A stretch of 64,000 bases of DNA from Bradyrhizobium erythrophlei. GTDB taxonomy: Bacteria > Pseudomonadota > Alphaproteobacteria > Rhizobiales > Xanthobacteraceae. The position numbers and the translations under genes were made by a program. The stretch covers positions 4,836,001 through 4,900,000 of the forward strand of contig NZ_LT670817.1 in NCBI RefSeq assembly GCF_900129425.1, in the 5' to 3' direction. Positions 36,142 to 44,904 of this stretch are shown here, piece by piece (positions within the stretch are counted from its first letter, which is position 1; every line of letters starts with the position of its first letter). The notes under the pieces are model-generated. The model ran no database searches and was not told the DNA's origin. It saw nothing but the letters and a program-made list of their open reading frames with translations.

Positions 36142-37563
36142 CTAATTCAGCCCGAACCAAAGCGTGGCGATGCCGAGAAACGAAAAGAAGCCGACCACGT
36201 CAGTGACCGTTGTGACGAAGGTGCCCGACGCCACCGCCGGATCGGCCCGCACCCGCTCCAGCACCATCGGAATCAGAATGCCGCCAAGGGCGCCGGCAAC
36301 CAGATTGCAGATGATCGCGAGCCCGATCACGATGCCAAGACCGGGGATCTTGAACCAGGCCACCGCGGCGATGCCGGTGATGACGGCAAAGGCAAGGCCG
36401 TTGACGAGACCGACAAGGCCCTCGCGGACCACCACCCGAAACGCGTTGTTGGAGCCGAGTTCGCGGGTGGCCAGAGCGCGCACCGCGACCGTCATGGTCT
36501 GGGTCGCGGCATTGCCGCCCTGGCTGGCAACGATCGGCGCCAGCACGGCCAACGCCACCATTTTTTCCAGCTGGCCTTCGAACAATCCGAGCACCGAGGA
36601 CGCCAGGAAAGCGGTGGCAAGATTGACCAGCAGCCAGTTGAAGCGACCCCGCGCGATGGTCCAGACGCTGTCTGACAGTTCTTCATCGCTGGTGACGCCA
36701 CCCAGCGCCCTCAGATCTTCGTCCGCCTCCTCCTCGATCACGTCGACCACGTCGTCGATGGTGATGACGCCGACCAGACGGTTTTCGGTATCGACCACGG
36801 GGGCTGCGACCAGATTGTATTTGCCGAACAGCCGCGCCACTTCTTCCTGGTCGTCGAGCACCGATACGCGACGGCGGTCTTCATCGATCAAATCGGCCAG
36901 CGGCACCAGCCGGCGCGAGCGCAACAGAGCATCCAGCGCCACCGCGCCGTGCCAGTGTTGCGCTTTATCGACCGCGTAGATTTCGTAGAACCGATCCGGC
37001 AGGTTCGGCTTGTCGCGCATGTAGTCGATCGCCTGTCCTACGGTCCAGTCCGGCGGCACCGCGATGAATTCGGTTTGCATCCGCCGTCCGGCGGAGTTTT
37101 CGGGATATTCCAGGCTGCGTTCGAGCGCGTCGCGCTCCGATGGCGGCAGTTTATCGAGGATTTCTTCCTGGTCTTTTTCGTCGAGGGCCTCGAGCAATTC
37201 GACGGCGTCGTCGGATTCCAGTTCGCGGACTCCTTCCGCGACCATCTCCGGTTCGAGTTCCTCGAGGATCTCCTCGCGGACGGAATCGGAGACCTCGTTC
37301 AGCGCCGAGAAGTCGAAATCCGCGCCGGTCAGTTCCACAAGGCTGACACGATCCCCGGGTTCTAGCGCCGCAATCAAATCGCCAAGATCGGCCTCATGCA
37401 GTTCCGCGACGACCGCGCGCAGGAACGGGGTTTGTTCGGTATGGATCGCGCGCGAGATTTCCTCGACGAATTCGTGGCGAATTTCGCCAGCTTCGTTGCG
37501 CATCGGGAGACGGTCGAGTACCGACGCCCCGGCGGGTTGGGCAACGTCCACATCTTCGGCCAT
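36142..37563 (-). CDS. mgtE: Magnesium transporter MgtE
   Basis: 473-residue Mg2+ channel. The cytoplasmic N-domain (about 20-145; EILDKLPPSERDALERSLEY) is followed by tandem CBS domains (MQTEFIAVPPDWTVGQAIDY; AAPVVDTENRLVGVITIDDV) and five C-terminal membrane helices with the pore motif region ASQGGNAATQTMTV. ATG 37563 has GAGGCG about 8 nt upstream and gives the standard length; the frame upstream to 37938 is not coding. The deacetylase genes are divergent from it. Confidence 0.94.
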   Translation of the reverse strand: MAEDVDVAQPAGASVLDRLPMRNEAGEIRHEFVEEISRAIHTEQTPFLRAVVAELHEADLGDLIAALEPGDRVSLVELTGADFDFSALNEVSDSVREEILEELEPEMVAEGVRELESDDAVELLEALDEKDQEEILDKLPPSERDALERSLEYPENSAGRRMQTEFIAVPPDWTVGQAIDYMRDKPNLPDRFYEIYAVDKAQHWHGAVALDALLRSRRLVPLADLIDEDRRRVSVLDDQEEVARLFGKYNLVAAPVVDTENRLVGVITIDDVVDVIEEEADEDLRALGGVTSDEELSDSVWTIARGRFNWLLVNLATAFLASSVLGLFEGQLEKMVALAVLAPIVASQGGNAATQTMTVAVRALATRELGSNNAFRVVVREGLVGLVNGLAFAVITGIAAVAWFKIPGLGIVIGLAIICNLVAGALGGILIPMVLERVRADPAVASGTFVTTVTDVVGFFSFLGIATLWFGLN

Positions 37564-37647
37564 ACCACGCCTCGCCGGTTTGACAGAATTGCTCAACTCG
37601 TCTGAGTTGTCGCTTCCCGCATTACCCAATGGGCAACACCGAGCGCA

Positions 37648-38466
37648 ATGATAAAGATGCTCCGACGGATAAGGGCCCGGAAGTCCATGAACGCGCTGGG
37701 GGCGGCCCTTGTTACCTCCATGGCGTGGATGGCGGCGGCGGCCGCGGCGGACTGCCCGCGCAAAGGTACGCTCGGCACCTCGCGCATTCTCGAGGTCGAT
37801 GCCGCAACCTTCCCGCGGGTGGGACTGAAAAGCTTTCCGCAGACGCTGCCGCTTGCCGATCACGAGGTGGTCTTGACGTTCGATGACGGCCCCTGGCCGC
37901 CGACGACGCCGAAGGTGCTGGCGGCACTGGCGCAACAATGCGTGCGGGCAACGTTCTTCCTGATCGGCAAGCCCGCTTCAGAACACCCGGAGCTGGTGCG
38001 GAGGCTCGCGGCCGAGGGCCACACCATCGGACATCACACATGGCTGCACCGCAGCCTGATGCAAATTCCGCCGAGCGAGACGACAGAAGAAATCGACCAC
38101 GGCATATCAGCCGATGAGATGGCGTTGCACGGTGTCGCGACCACGATCCCGACTACACCGTTCTTTCGCTTTCCCGGCTTCGAGATGACACCGGCGACGC
38201 TCGATCTGCTGCAATCGCGCGGCATCGTCGTGTTCGGCGCCGACCTCTGGGCCAACGACTGGGATCCGATGACGCCGCAGCAGGAATTGAAGCTGATCAC
38301 CGACCGGCTCAACGCCGTCGGCAGGGGGATCATCCTGCTCCACGATCCCAAGGCCAAAACCGCGGCTATGCTGCCGGATTTTTTGCGCTATCTCCGCGAC
38401 AATCACTATCGCGTGGTCCATGTGGTGCCGACAGGGCCGGCGGTCGACTTTGACGGCGTGCCGTGA
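37648..38466 (+). CDS. Polysaccharide deacetylase (NodB domain), first of two tandem copies
   Basis: Secreted 272-residue carbohydrate esterase family 4 protein. A signal peptide (ALVTSMAWMAAAAAADC) is followed by the NodB core: LTFDDGPWPP (catalytic base Asp and metal Asp), HTIGHHTWLH (metal His pair), FFRFPGFEM and IILLHDPKA. It probably removes N-acetyl groups from a surface glycan or peptidoglycan. The gene directly downstream is a paralogue with the same opening (LGTSR-VD, LPLADHEVVLTFDDGP). Confidence 0.88.
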   Translation: MIKMLRRIRARKSMNALGAALVTSMAWMAAAAAADCPRKGTLGTSRILEVDAATFPRVGLKSFPQTLPLADHEVVLTFDDGPWPPTTPKVLAALAQQCVRATFFLIGKPASEHPELVRRLAAEGHTIGHHTWLHRSLMQIPPSETTEEIDHGISADEMALHGVATTIPTTPFFRFPGFEMTPATLDLLQSRGIVVFGADLWANDWDPMTPQQELKLITDRLNAVGRGIILLHDPKAKTAAMLPDFLRYLRDNHYRVVHVVPTGPAVDFDGVP

Positions 38467-38560
38467 GCCTTCAATCATGCGTGAAACTCGGACAATTAAG
38501 GCCTCGTTCATGTCACCGTATGTAACTATCTGCGCGTAATGGGAATGCAGACGGTGTTTC

Positions 38561-39913
38561 ATGATCGGTAGGGTGTTGGTTGGTTTGCGGACATGGCAAT
38601 GCGCCGCCTTGTATTTGATGCTACTTACCGGCATCGGCGCACAAGCTGCGTCAGCTGCCGATTGTCCCGGCCATCCCGATGCGCTCGGCACCTCGCGTAC
38701 CCTGGTGGTCGATCCCCGGGAACATCCGCGGATCGGCACCATGCAATATCCGGAGACGCTGCCGCTTGCCGATCACGAGGTGGTGCTGACGTTCGATGAC
38801 GGGCCGCTGCCACACAACAGCAATCAGGTTCTGGACATTCTCGCCGCGGAATGCGTGAAGGCGACCTTCTTTGAGATCGGCCGCATGGCTACGGCCTATC
38901 CGGAAGGCGTGCGCAAGCTCCGCGACGCCGGCCACACCATCGGCACCCACAGCCAGAATCATCCTCTGACCATGAATCGGATGCCGATCGAGCGCGCCAG
39001 GCAGGAGATCGACGACGGCATCGCTTCGGTGAAGGCAGCACTCGGGGATGATGCCGCGCTGTCGCCGTTCTTTCGCATCCCCGGTCTGATGCGCGCCCAG
39101 GGTGTCGAGGACTATCTGGCGTCACAGGGCATCCAGGTCTGGAGCGCGGATTTTCTGGCCGACGACTGGCGGCATATTTCCTCGTCGCGGGTCTACGATC
39201 TCGCGATGCAGCGGCTCGAGGCCAAGGGACGCGGGATTCTGCTGCTGCACGATATCCAGGCCCGCACGGTCGCCGCCTTGCCGAGAATTCTCCGTGAGTT
39301 GAAGGCGCGAGGCTATCGTATTGTCCATGTGGTGCCGGAGACACCACAGCTGCCAGCCACGTCGACCGAACCGCCGCAATGGCAGCTGCATCCTCCCTCG
39401 GAGAACGTGGCTATCTCGCACTGGCCTAAAATTCCCAATTTTGTCTTTGCCGAGGCCGAAATACTTCCCGCGCCCTCGCTGTCGGATCTGGACTGGCAGG
39501 ACGAACAATCGATGACCCTTGCGGAATCGCTGGATCACGCCGGACGGCTGGCGCGCGGCGTTCCGCTGCCGCGGGAAGCGCCCTGGCCCCGGCAATTGCC
39601 GATGCCACTTGATGGCGCGGCCACCGTCCTGCCGGTTCCGGCCGGGAACATTTTCGAGATACCGGAAAAGTCGTTTGCGGCCATCGCTCTCGCCTCGCCC
39701 CGTCAGCAGCAGACTGCCCCGGCCGGGCATGAAACGGATCGCATCGCAAAACTGATTGCCGCCGATTCGGGCCAGTCGCGGCGTACGATCCCCCGGAAGC
39801 GCTTCGGGCGGCGCGGCGCGCCACGCTTGGCCGGTCGCGGCAACGGACTGGCGGCGCGTGGCGGGCGACGCGAGCTCAAGCACCTGGTGCAGGTCAAAAA
39901 AAGAAGCGTGTGA
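38561..39913 (+). CDS. Polysaccharide deacetylase (NodB domain), second copy with long C-terminal extension
   Basis: 450 residues. Signal peptide (CAALYLMLLTGIGAQAASA), then a NodB domain with LTFDDGPLPHNSN, HTIGTHSQNHP, PFFRIPGLM and ILLLHDIQA. It is clearly homologous to the preceding gene. The last 190 residues or so are not part of the family: Pro-rich, then strongly basic (RKRFGRRGAPRLAGRG). The tail could bind an acidic glycan or peptidoglycan, which is conjecture. It starts 95 nt after the first copy. Confidence 0.88.
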   Translation: MIGRVLVGLRTWQCAALYLMLLTGIGAQAASAADCPGHPDALGTSRTLVVDPREHPRIGTMQYPETLPLADHEVVLTFDDGPLPHNSNQVLDILAAECVKATFFEIGRMATAYPEGVRKLRDAGHTIGTHSQNHPLTMNRMPIERARQEIDDGIASVKAALGDDAALSPFFRIPGLMRAQGVEDYLASQGIQVWSADFLADDWRHISSSRVYDLAMQRLEAKGRGILLLHDIQARTVAALPRILRELKARGYRIVHVVPETPQLPATSTEPPQWQLHPPSENVAISHWPKIPNFVFAEAEILPAPSLSDLDWQDEQSMTLAESLDHAGRLARGVPLPREAPWPRQLPMPLDGAATVLPVPAGNIFEIPEKSFAAIALASPRQQQTAPAGHETDRIAKLIAADSGQSRRTIPRKRFGRRGAPRLAGRGNGLAARGGRRELKHLVQVKKRSV

Positions 39914-39917
39914 CGGC

Positions 39918-40292
39918 TTATTCCGTCACGATCTTTGAAATGCATAGCAGCACGATCAAGGCGAGAAACAACAGATCGATATAGGAGTTCATCTCGCCGG
40001 CCCGGCGCAGCCCCGAGACGTCAGTGACGATTTGGCGGCGCTGCGACGCTGCAGCGGGGCCCTCCCCGGTAAGCCCTGCGAGACGGCGCGCCTCACCCTC
40101 AAGCCGCTCGATTTTCTGGAAGAAATAAAACGACCGCAAGGCCGATGCCGCCCGCATCGCGCTGTAGACCAGCACGAGGATCGCAACGATCGCCCGTTGC
40201 TGATATTTCTCCAGGAAGTTCAGGCTGAAATAGACCAGCGACAAAAAAAGGAAATTGGAAATGAATCGATAGGCGTAGCTGAGAAACTTCAT
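39918..40292 (-). CDS. Conserved hypothetical membrane protein (124 aa)
   Basis: Three hydrophobic segments (FISNFLFLSLVYFSLNFL, IVAILVLVYSAMRAASAL, YIDLLFLALIVLLCISKIV) with a charged, coiled loop between the second and third (FYFFQKIERLEGEARRLAG). Inner-membrane protein of unknown function, convergent with the second deacetylase (stop codons 4 nt apart). Confidence 0.7.
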   Translation of the reverse strand: MKFLSYAYRFISNFLFLSLVYFSLNFLEKYQQRAIVAILVLVYSAMRAASALRSFYFFQKIERLEGEARRLAGLTGEGPAAASQRRQIVTDVSGLRRAGEMNSYIDLLFLALIVLLCISKIVTE

Positions 40293-40513
40293 GCGGGTGT
40301 TCCTGTCGATGGTCAGTCAGGCAGTCTTGATCGAATGCGATCCGAACGAATCGATTACCGGGTCAGTATCGCCAGCCTGAAGCCGCCTTCGTCGTGTACG
40401 CGAACCCTGTTACAGCACGGCAACGGATGCGCCGTTCAGGATCGCCGCGTAAGTGGCATCCCTGATATCACGCACTCATGTCCGGCATTCGGCCGGCACC
40501 ATTGCACGATTTC

Positions 40514-40598
40514 TGGTGCGCTCGGAGGGACTCGAACCCCCACGATTTTACTCACTGCCACCTCAAGGCAGCGCGTCTACCAATTCCGCCACGAGCGC
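40514..40598 (-). tRNA. tRNA-Leu (anticodon GAG)
   Basis: Read on the minus strand, the acceptor stem GCGCTCG pairs with CGAGCGC and the 3' end is encoded as ACCA. The anticodon arm is CTGCC-TTGAGGT-GGCAG with anticodon GAG, a long variable arm follows as in class II tRNAs, and the T loop is GGTTCGAGTCC. Length is 85 nt with CCA. Confidence 0.95.
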
Positions 40599-40698
40599 TT
40601 AGGGAGATCGGCACGGGCTTGGGGCCGCACCGGATCAACGGCGCCGATGTAACAAATCAGGGATGGGGGGACAAGGCCCGCTGACGAGGCCGTTCGGC

Positions 40699-40941
40699 CT
40701 ATCGGCTGCCCGGCGATCGCGGCAGCATTTGCTTGACTTCGACGGCGATCCGGTTGCGATCGACCAGCACCACGCCGCTGGCGATCGGCAGGTTATTGGC
40801 GAGGATCTTGACCTCATCCGCTTCGGTGGCGTCCAGTTCGATGATGGCGCCGCGGCTCAGGCGCATGACCTGATGGATGGGCATCGACGTGGTTCCGAGG
40901 ACCACCATGAGATCGACGGTGACTTTATCGAGGGTTGGCAC
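40699..40941 (-). CDS. FliN-like flagellar motor switch domain protein
   Basis: 80 residues, essentially one SpoA/FliN C-terminal domain: DLMVVLGTTSMPIHQVMRLS, GAIIELDATEADEVKILANN and ASGVVLVDRNRIAVEVKQML. FliN forms the rotor C-ring with FliM and FliG. This protein is short (FliN is usually 110-140 residues) and lies outside any flagellar gene cluster in this window. It may be a second, minimal FliN. Confidence 0.8.
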   Translation of the reverse strand: MPTLDKVTVDLMVVLGTTSMPIHQVMRLSRGAIIELDATEADEVKILANNLPIASGVVLVDRNRIAVEVKQMLPRSPGSR

Positions 40942-41014
40942 TGGGGACCCAAACTGACTGACGTAAAATGCAGAATTGCGTGGTTCCTGATCATCACCAC
41001 GTTATGGTTAGCCA

Positions 41015-41743
41015 ATGGTTAATGACCGCCAAAGCCTCGATTTCACGCGCCCTTCGGGGTCCCCATGCGGCAGCGCGGTCGAATGGCTAATATCCGACGC
41101 GCCGGTGCCCTATCTCGATGCGATAGCGGCGATGGAAGCACGGGTAGCCGACATCGCGGCCCTGAGGGCACCCGAACTGGTCTGGCTGCTGGAACACCCC
41201 CCGCTCTACACCTCCGGGACCAGCGGCAAGACGACCGACCTGCTCGACCCCCGCTTCCCGATCTTTGCCACGGGGCGCGGCGGGCAGCTCACCTATCACG
41301 GGCCTGGCCAGCGGGTGGCCTATGTGATGCTCGACCTGAAACGGCGGCGGCCCGACGTCCGCGCCTATGTGGCCAGCCTCGAAGAATGGATCATCCGCAC
41401 CCTGGCGGCGTTCAATGTCCGGGGCGAGCGGCGCGAGGATCGGGTCGGCGTCTGGGTGAACCGGTCAGACAAGGGTCCTGGCTTCGAAGACAAGATCGCC
41501 GCCATCGGCGTGCGGCTGCGGCGCTGGGTGTCGTTCCACGGCATCTCGCTCAACGTCGAGCCGGACCTGACGCATTTTGACGCGATCGTACCCTGCGGCG
41601 TCGCCGACCCCCGCTACGGCGTCACCAGTCTCGCCGGTCTCGGCCTTACCCCAACCATGGCGGATGTCGATATCGCGCTCCGCCGGGCCTTCGAAGAGGT
41701 GTTCGGCTCCGTGGAGGCAGGGGTGCCGGAAGCGACGATCTGA
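41015..41743 (+). CDS. lipB: Lipoyl(octanoyl) transferase LipB
   Basis: Transfers octanoyl from acyl carrier protein to lipoyl domains of 2-oxoacid dehydrogenases. 242 residues with RGGQLTYHGPGQRVAYVMLD, the catalytic Lys in DKIAAIGVRLRRWVSFHGIS and the acyl-accepting Cys in DAIVPCGVADPRYGVTSL. It is divergent from the FliN-like gene. Confidence 0.95.
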   Translation: MVNDRQSLDFTRPSGSPCGSAVEWLISDAPVPYLDAIAAMEARVADIAALRAPELVWLLEHPPLYTSGTSGKTTDLLDPRFPIFATGRGGQLTYHGPGQRVAYVMLDLKRRRPDVRAYVASLEEWIIRTLAAFNVRGERREDRVGVWVNRSDKGPGFEDKIAAIGVRLRRWVSFHGISLNVEPDLTHFDAIVPCGVADPRYGVTSLAGLGLTPTMADVDIALRRAFEEVFGSVEAGVPEATI

Positions 41744-41996
41744 CCATGCTGCCAGGCACTGCCACACCGAGGCGCGCGAGCCGATAGCTCAGGTCTGTTC
41801 TGATCGGCATCACCGCTCCTCCTCCGGGTGCACCCAGATATAGGGCAAGGTCTGCCGCTCTTCCGTCAACCTGATCATGTGCAGAGGAGCGTAGCGCTTC
41901 TTGCGGCATGACCGGCATTTCAGCGACGCCTCGGATTAGACACCCGAAAGGGCCGCGCGACCCTACAGGTTCGGTCAATGTGCGATCCCTGCCAAT

Positions 41997-42422
41997 TCAG
42001 GCTGTCGGCGTGCCGGAATTGAGCAGCTGCGAGATGGCGGTGACAAGCTGGGCCGGCGCGAACGGCTTGGTAATCAGGATGCTGTTGGGCACGCCCTTGG
42101 AAGCCCATTCGTCGGCGCTGTCGCCGGTCATGTAGACGACCGGAAATTCCGGATCGATTTCCCTGGCGCGGCGCGCAACATTCCATCCGTCCAACTTGCC
42201 GCTGCCGAGATTGATGTCCGTCACTAGCGCCCGGTACTTGCCGCCGGACCCGTCAAGCAATTCCACGGCTTGCTCGCCTGACGAGGCGATGGCCAGTTCA
42301 AAACCGCCATCGCTGAGCGCCCCTTCAACGATACCCTGAATCAACTGGTCGTCTTCCACAACCAGGATTACCAGCAAGTCTTCCAATGCCTTGACTCCAG
42401 CAGTGCTGCGAAGCCGCAACAT
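41997..42422 (-). CDS. Single-domain response regulator
   Basis: 141-residue CheY-like receiver. VILVVEDDQLIQGIVEGAL gives the acidic pair, ALVTDINLGSGKLDGW the phosphoacceptor Asp (VTD), VVYMTGDSADEW the conserved Thr and ILITKPFAPAQL the Lys. No output domain and no kinase gene nearby, so it is an orphan. The start is uncertain: the ATG lies right after GGGGA with almost no spacer, and a TTG about 12 codons later is possible. Confidence 0.88.
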   Translation of the reverse strand: MLRLRSTAGVKALEDLLVILVVEDDQLIQGIVEGALSDGGFELAIASSGEQAVELLDGSGGKYRALVTDINLGSGKLDGWNVARRAREIDPEFPVVYMTGDSADEWASKGVPNSILITKPFAPAQLVTAISQLLNSGTPTA

Positions 42423-42462
42423 TCCCCAGAAAAGGCAAGTACCCGCGAGCCGATCGGTTCCA

Positions 42463-42675
42463 TCAGCCTTGCGTGACTATTTGGGCGGCTGCAGTTCGCT
42501 GTTGATCCAGCCCGTTGTCGGATTTGAGCGGGTCGGATGCCAACACCAGCCTATCGGTGTGAGCGCACTTCAAACATTTGAAGGTGTGGTGCTCGAACCC
42601 TGCCGGGCCGTCCGAGAAGGCGGCCGTTATCATCGGTGTTCGGCACCTGGGACACTGCGGTCGGTGGATCGGCAA
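42463..42675 (-). CDS. Small zinc-ribbon-like hypothetical protein (70 aa)
   Basis: Two CxxC pairs, QCPRCRTPM and KCLKCAHTD, 25-30 residues apart, predict a zinc ribbon; a polar tail follows. The start is TTG at 42675 with GGAG five bases upstream. Similar small proteins occur in bradyrhizobia; function unknown. It lies 41 nt upstream of the receiver gene on the same strand. Confidence 0.65.
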   Translation of the reverse strand: MPIHRPQCPRCRTPMITAAFSDGPAGFEHHTFKCLKCAHTDRLVLASDPLKSDNGLDQQRTAAAQIVTQG

Positions 42676-43064
42676 AAGCTCCGGGCTTTCCAGCTGGCCA
42701 TAAGCGCAAAATTAGCGCCGATTTTTTATATCCGTTTGTCCGGTCGCTGACCCCAAGTTCCTCAAAACTTCGTCACCGGCCGTGATCCCGCGCTCGACGG
42801 ATATCCGAGCGACGCGAGAAGGCCCTGCCGCTGGCGGGTCGACAGGGCCTTCCGCGCTGCGGCCGACCAGGAGAACATCGGCCGCATCTTCAAACCGCAT
42901 CGGAGCGGACAACGTTCCTGAATATGGAGGGCACAAAAAGCCGCAGGACGTCCGGAACCCGGAAGCCCCAGCAATCTTTGCGCTAAATTGCTTTGGGGTG
43001 CCGAGCCACGTTATTGTTTGTGGGCCGCCCTTATGGCGGCGTCCGCAGACAAGAGCAAAGTGCC
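42676..43064. other. Intergenic region with a hairpin at 42818-42852
   Basis: 389 bases without a gene. GAAGGCCCTG (42818-42827) pairs with CAGGGCCTTC (42843-42852) around a 15-base loop. No T-run follows, so it is more like an extragenic palindrome than a terminator. Confidence 0.45.
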
Positions 43065-43490
43065 ATGCCTGAAATCATCGACCTCGGCTCGCTCAGGCTG
43101 AGATTCCTGCAAAGCAAGGAAGACACCGCCGGCAGCATCGACATGTTCGAGATGACGCTGCAGCCGAACGCGCGCATGCCCATACCGCACTACCATGATC
43201 GCTGGGACGAGACGATTTACGGACTGAGCGGCACCACGTCCTGGCGGGTTGACGGCCAAGATATCGACGTGACGCCTGGCGAAACGGTCTTTATCAAGCG
43301 CGGCATTGTGCACGGCTTTACCAACCGGACGGCAGGGCCGACCTCATGCCTCTGCACGCTGAGCCCGGGCGTGCTCGGTCCGCAGTACTTCAAGGACATG
43401 GCAGGTCTGCTGGCGGCCGGAACGCCTGATCCGGCCAGGATGAAGGAAACGATGCTGCGCTACGGGCTTGTACCTGCACCGCCCGCCTAG
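43065..43490 (+). CDS. Cupin domain-containing protein
   Basis: 141-residue single cupin. Motif 1 is PHYHDRWDETIYGLSG (His-x-His and Glu) and motif 2 is GETVFIKRGIVHGFTNRT (Gly, Pro position replaced by Arg, then His). It could bind a divalent metal; enzymatic or sensory role is unknown. The ribosome binding site is weak. Confidence 0.85.
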   Translation: MPEIIDLGSLRLRFLQSKEDTAGSIDMFEMTLQPNARMPIPHYHDRWDETIYGLSGTTSWRVDGQDIDVTPGETVFIKRGIVHGFTNRTAGPTSCLCTLSPGVLGPQYFKDMAGLLAAGTPDPARMKETMLRYGLVPAPPA

Positions 43491-43549
43491 ATTAGACAGA
43501 AACTCACGGTTGACGCGGAAATAACCCGACCAGCCATTCCGGGAACAGC

Positions 43550-43852
43550 CTACACCGTCGGCAGGACCGAGAAACGCTCGCCGGCTCGCCGCAAATTTAG
43601 CGCTTCCAAGCTTGTGGGTTCTTCCGTGACAGCATCAACCCGCGCCGTCGAGGGCCCACGCCGGCACAATGCGATCAAATCGGCCACGACATCCTCCGAC
43701 CCCGCAAACAGCGCCTCGACGCTGCCGTCCCGGCGGTTGCGCACCCAGCCTTCAAGTCCATGCGCCCTCGCCCGGTGCCCGACCCAGGCACGGTAGCCGA
43801 CGCCCTGGACCTGGCCAGTGATCGTCACCAGACGGATCGCGTTGGCACCCAT
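43550..43852 (-). CDS. acyP: Acylphosphatase
   Basis: 100-residue enzyme hydrolysing acyl phosphates. The catalytic loop is GQVQGVGYRAWV (Arg) and the second motif is GLEGWVRNRRDGSVEALFAG (Asn). It starts one base from the stop codon of the next upstream gene, so it is in an operon with the ICL-like enzyme. Confidence 0.92.
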   Translation of the reverse strand: MGANAIRLVTITGQVQGVGYRAWVGHRARAHGLEGWVRNRRDGSVEALFAGSEDVVADLIALCRRGPSTARVDAVTEEPTSLEALNLRRAGERFSVLPTV

Positions 43853-44713
43853 CTATCGCTTCAGCCCCAGAAATTCCGCGCTGCGCGCTTTGACATCCGC
43901 CTCGCGCGTGACGCGACCGGTCAGTTCGGATGACGCAAGACCCTTCAAATTCTTCGGCGACGTACCGTCGCGCAGCGCTTTCAGCGTCTCGTAGACCGCG
44001 TGCGTCGCCGCGGCGAAGGGCGCGTGACTCTGCAACGCGATTCGCACCCGCTGGTTGGCGAGATAATCGCAGTCGGCCTCGGGGAAGCCGCCGAGCACGA
44101 GCGGCAGCTTCGTCGCCGCCGCGATGGCTTCCAGCTCCGCGTGGCTCTTTATGCCGGTGAGGAACAGCGCGTCGACCCCAGTGCCTTCATACGCTACGGC
44201 GCGCGCGATCGCGTCATCAAGACCAGAGATCGACGCAGCACCAGTGCGCGCCATGATAACCACGCTGGCATCGCCCCGCGCGTCCACCGCCGCTTTCATC
44301 TTGCCGACGCCTTCCTCGAGCGGGATCAGCTGCGTCCCGGGTTGCCCGAAGGCCTGCGGCAGCAGGGTGTCCTCGATGCTGAGTCCGGCGGCGCCCGCCG
44401 TCGCCAGTTCCTCGACCGTGCGGCGGACATTCATCGCGTTGCCATAGCCGTGATCGGCATCGACCAGCACCGGCAGGGAGGCGGCGCGCGACATCCGGCG
44501 CATCTGTTCGGCAAGTTCGGTCAGCGTGATCAGCGTGATATCGGGATCGCCGAGCACCGCGAGCGAAGCCACCGACCCGCCGAACATGCCGAGCTCGAAA
44601 CCGAGGTCCTCGGCAATACGGATCGAAACCGCGTCGTAGACCGAGCCCGGACGAACGCAGATCGATCCCGTCAGGATCATACGCAACGCTTCGCAGCGCT
44701 TTCGGAAAGTCAT
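43853..44713 (-). CDS. Isocitrate lyase/PEP mutase family protein (oxaloacetate decarboxylase type)
   Basis: 286-residue TIM-barrel enzyme. It carries the family metal site in VLVDADHGYGNAMNVRRTV and LSIEDTLLPQAFG. The isocitrate lyase cysteine motif KKCGH is absent; instead VVIMARTGA follows, as in the Pseudomonas oxaloacetate decarboxylase subgroup. A Mg2+-dependent decarboxylase or lyase acting on a small 2-oxo acid is likely. The acylphosphatase gene abuts its 3' end. Confidence 0.82.
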   Translation of the reverse strand: MTFRKRCEALRMILTGSICVRPGSVYDAVSIRIAEDLGFELGMFGGSVASLAVLGDPDITLITLTELAEQMRRMSRAASLPVLVDADHGYGNAMNVRRTVEELATAGAAGLSIEDTLLPQAFGQPGTQLIPLEEGVGKMKAAVDARGDASVVIMARTGAASISGLDDAIARAVAYEGTGVDALFLTGIKSHAELEAIAAATKLPLVLGGFPEADCDYLANQRVRIALQSHAPFAAATHAVYETLKALRDGTSPKNLKGLASSELTGRVTREADVKARSAEFLGLKR

Positions 44714-44733
44714 GGCAAACCCTCAAAGTCTGG

Positions 44734-44887
44734 CGTTATTGCGAGGAGCCAACGGGTCGCGCGAATGCGGGCCCGATGACAGGCTCCGCGACGAAGCAGA
44801 GATAGCTGTCGTATCCTCGTTCTTGATTGTTTCACGGAGTTTATCATCAGGCGGAGCTTAGCGCCGACCCGTTGGCGCGCAATGACG
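44734..44887. repeat. REP-like palindromic repeat between two operons
   Basis: It begins TTATTGCGAGGAGCCAACGG and ends CCGTTGGCGCGCAATGACGG, so the ends are inverted copies. The left half is the inverse of the unit at 4261-4321. The element separates the ICL-like gene from pccA and may act as a transcript-end hairpin for pccA. Confidence 0.65.
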
Positions 44888-44904
44888 GACCTCATTTGCT
44901 TCCA

